Assembly (NCBI RefSeq): GCF_001854765.1
Contig: NZ_LJJE01000112.1
Coordinates: 124,001-188,000, forward strand
DNA from: Vibrio sonorensis
Lineage (GTDB): Bacteria > Pseudomonadota > Gammaproteobacteria > Enterobacterales > Vibrionaceae
Reading direction: 5' to 3'
DNA: 64,000 nucleotides
Shown here: positions 63,812 to 64,000 of the stretch, piece by piece
Numbering within the stretch: the stretch's first letter is position 1
How the letters are laid out: each line of letters starts with the position of its first letter
The notes under the pieces: generated by a model
The model's input: only the letters and a program-made list of their open reading frames with translations
Databases searched by the model: none
What the model was told of the DNA's origin: nothing
Translations under genes and position numbers: made by a program

Positions 63812-64000
63812 TTGACTATTGGAAAACACCTAGTTGTGGGTTTGGGGCTATCGGTCACCATGTCGAGTTTGGCAAATGATGGTGAATTTGAGAAAGCGAA
63901 GAGTGCAGTCGCAGAACTTCACGCTATACAGGCTTCGAATCAAAAAAATATTGAGCAACTAGACGATGCTAACCATCGACTTCAACTGGAAATTGAAAAC
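63812..64000 (+). CDS. DUF3450-family protein, 5' part only
   Basis: AAAAGGAATGGA precedes a TTG (63812; a TTG at 63809 is also possible). The 63 residues visible include a signal peptide (LVVGLGLSVTMSSLA) followed by FEKAKSAVAELHAIQASNQKNIEQLDD, a periplasmic coiled coil as in DUF3450 proteins. In vibrios such a gene often begins a TtpC-ExbB-ExbD-TonB2 energy-transfer operon, which would lie outside the window. The rest is cut off. Confidence 0.6.
   Translation, partial: MTIGKHLVVGLGLSVTMSSLANDGEFEKAKSAVAELHAIQASNQKNIEQLDDANHRLQLEIEN

Overview
The window is an AT-leaning, gene-dense stretch of a gammaproteobacterial chromosome, most likely a marine Vibrio or close relative. The indicators are a tandem glycine riboswitch in front of an AGCS symporter (the arrangement known from V. 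cholerae), paired cytoplasmic PL17 oligoalginate lyases, CheV, several GGDEF/EAL proteins, a tyrosine-to-homogentisate operon and a DUF3450 gene at the right edge. No rRNA, tRNA, CRISPR array, insertion sequence or prophage was seen.

Layout. 1-2.4 kb: a DnaQ-like exonuclease (cut by the edge) and a cNMP/CBS/DUF294 nucleotidyltransferase. 2.5-18.8 kb: a uronate/alginate catabolic region. It has two paralogous FadR-type (FCD) regulators around an SDR oxidoreductase, a MATE exporter, a tripartite tricarboxylate transporter (tctCBA) led by an unrecognised gene, two tandem PL17 lyases, then kdgF, kdgK, eda and a sodium:solute symporter. Together these can import oligoalginate, cut it to monomer, linearise and reduce it to KDG, and split it into pyruvate and glyceraldehyde-3-phosphate. 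Sites of the form TTGTA-N-TACAA recur in front of these units and fit the operator shape of FCD regulators; CRP-like sites lie beside two of them. 18.9-22 kb: a chbG/chbF-like pair with a divergent LysR gene. 22-31.4 kb: EamA exporter, azurin, D-lactate dehydrogenase, a toxin-antitoxin pair, M32 carboxypeptidase, LysE exporter, SMP-30 lactonase, and the AGCS symporter with its riboswitch.

32-45 kb: a small operon of two mini membrane proteins plus a coiled-coil protein; a GGDEF-EAL protein; a MATE exporter-AraC/GyrI operon whose leader looks like a peptide-coding transcription attenuator; a PepT-like peptidase; hppD-hmgA-fahA-maiA (tyrosine degradation); and a hybrid histidine kinase. 45-51 kb: a glycerol-3-phosphate operon, ugpBAEC-deoR-ugpQ. 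51-64 kb: EamA exporter, lactate/2-hydroxyacid dehydrogenase, a secreted serine hydrolase, VOC and GNAT proteins, a CitA/CitB-type two-component system followed by two orphan periplasmic binding proteins, a DUF2726 protein, a GGDEF protein, cheV, and the start of a DUF3450 gene.

Data quality matters here. Nine otherwise well-conserved genes (tctB, the second PL17, the symporter, chbF, fahA, ugpE, ugpB, a GNAT and a GGDEF gene) each carry what looks like a one-base deletion, two in ugpB, mostly in short homopolymers. This looks like sequencing or assembly error rather than decay, so these genes are annotated as full-length CDS with a frameshift.
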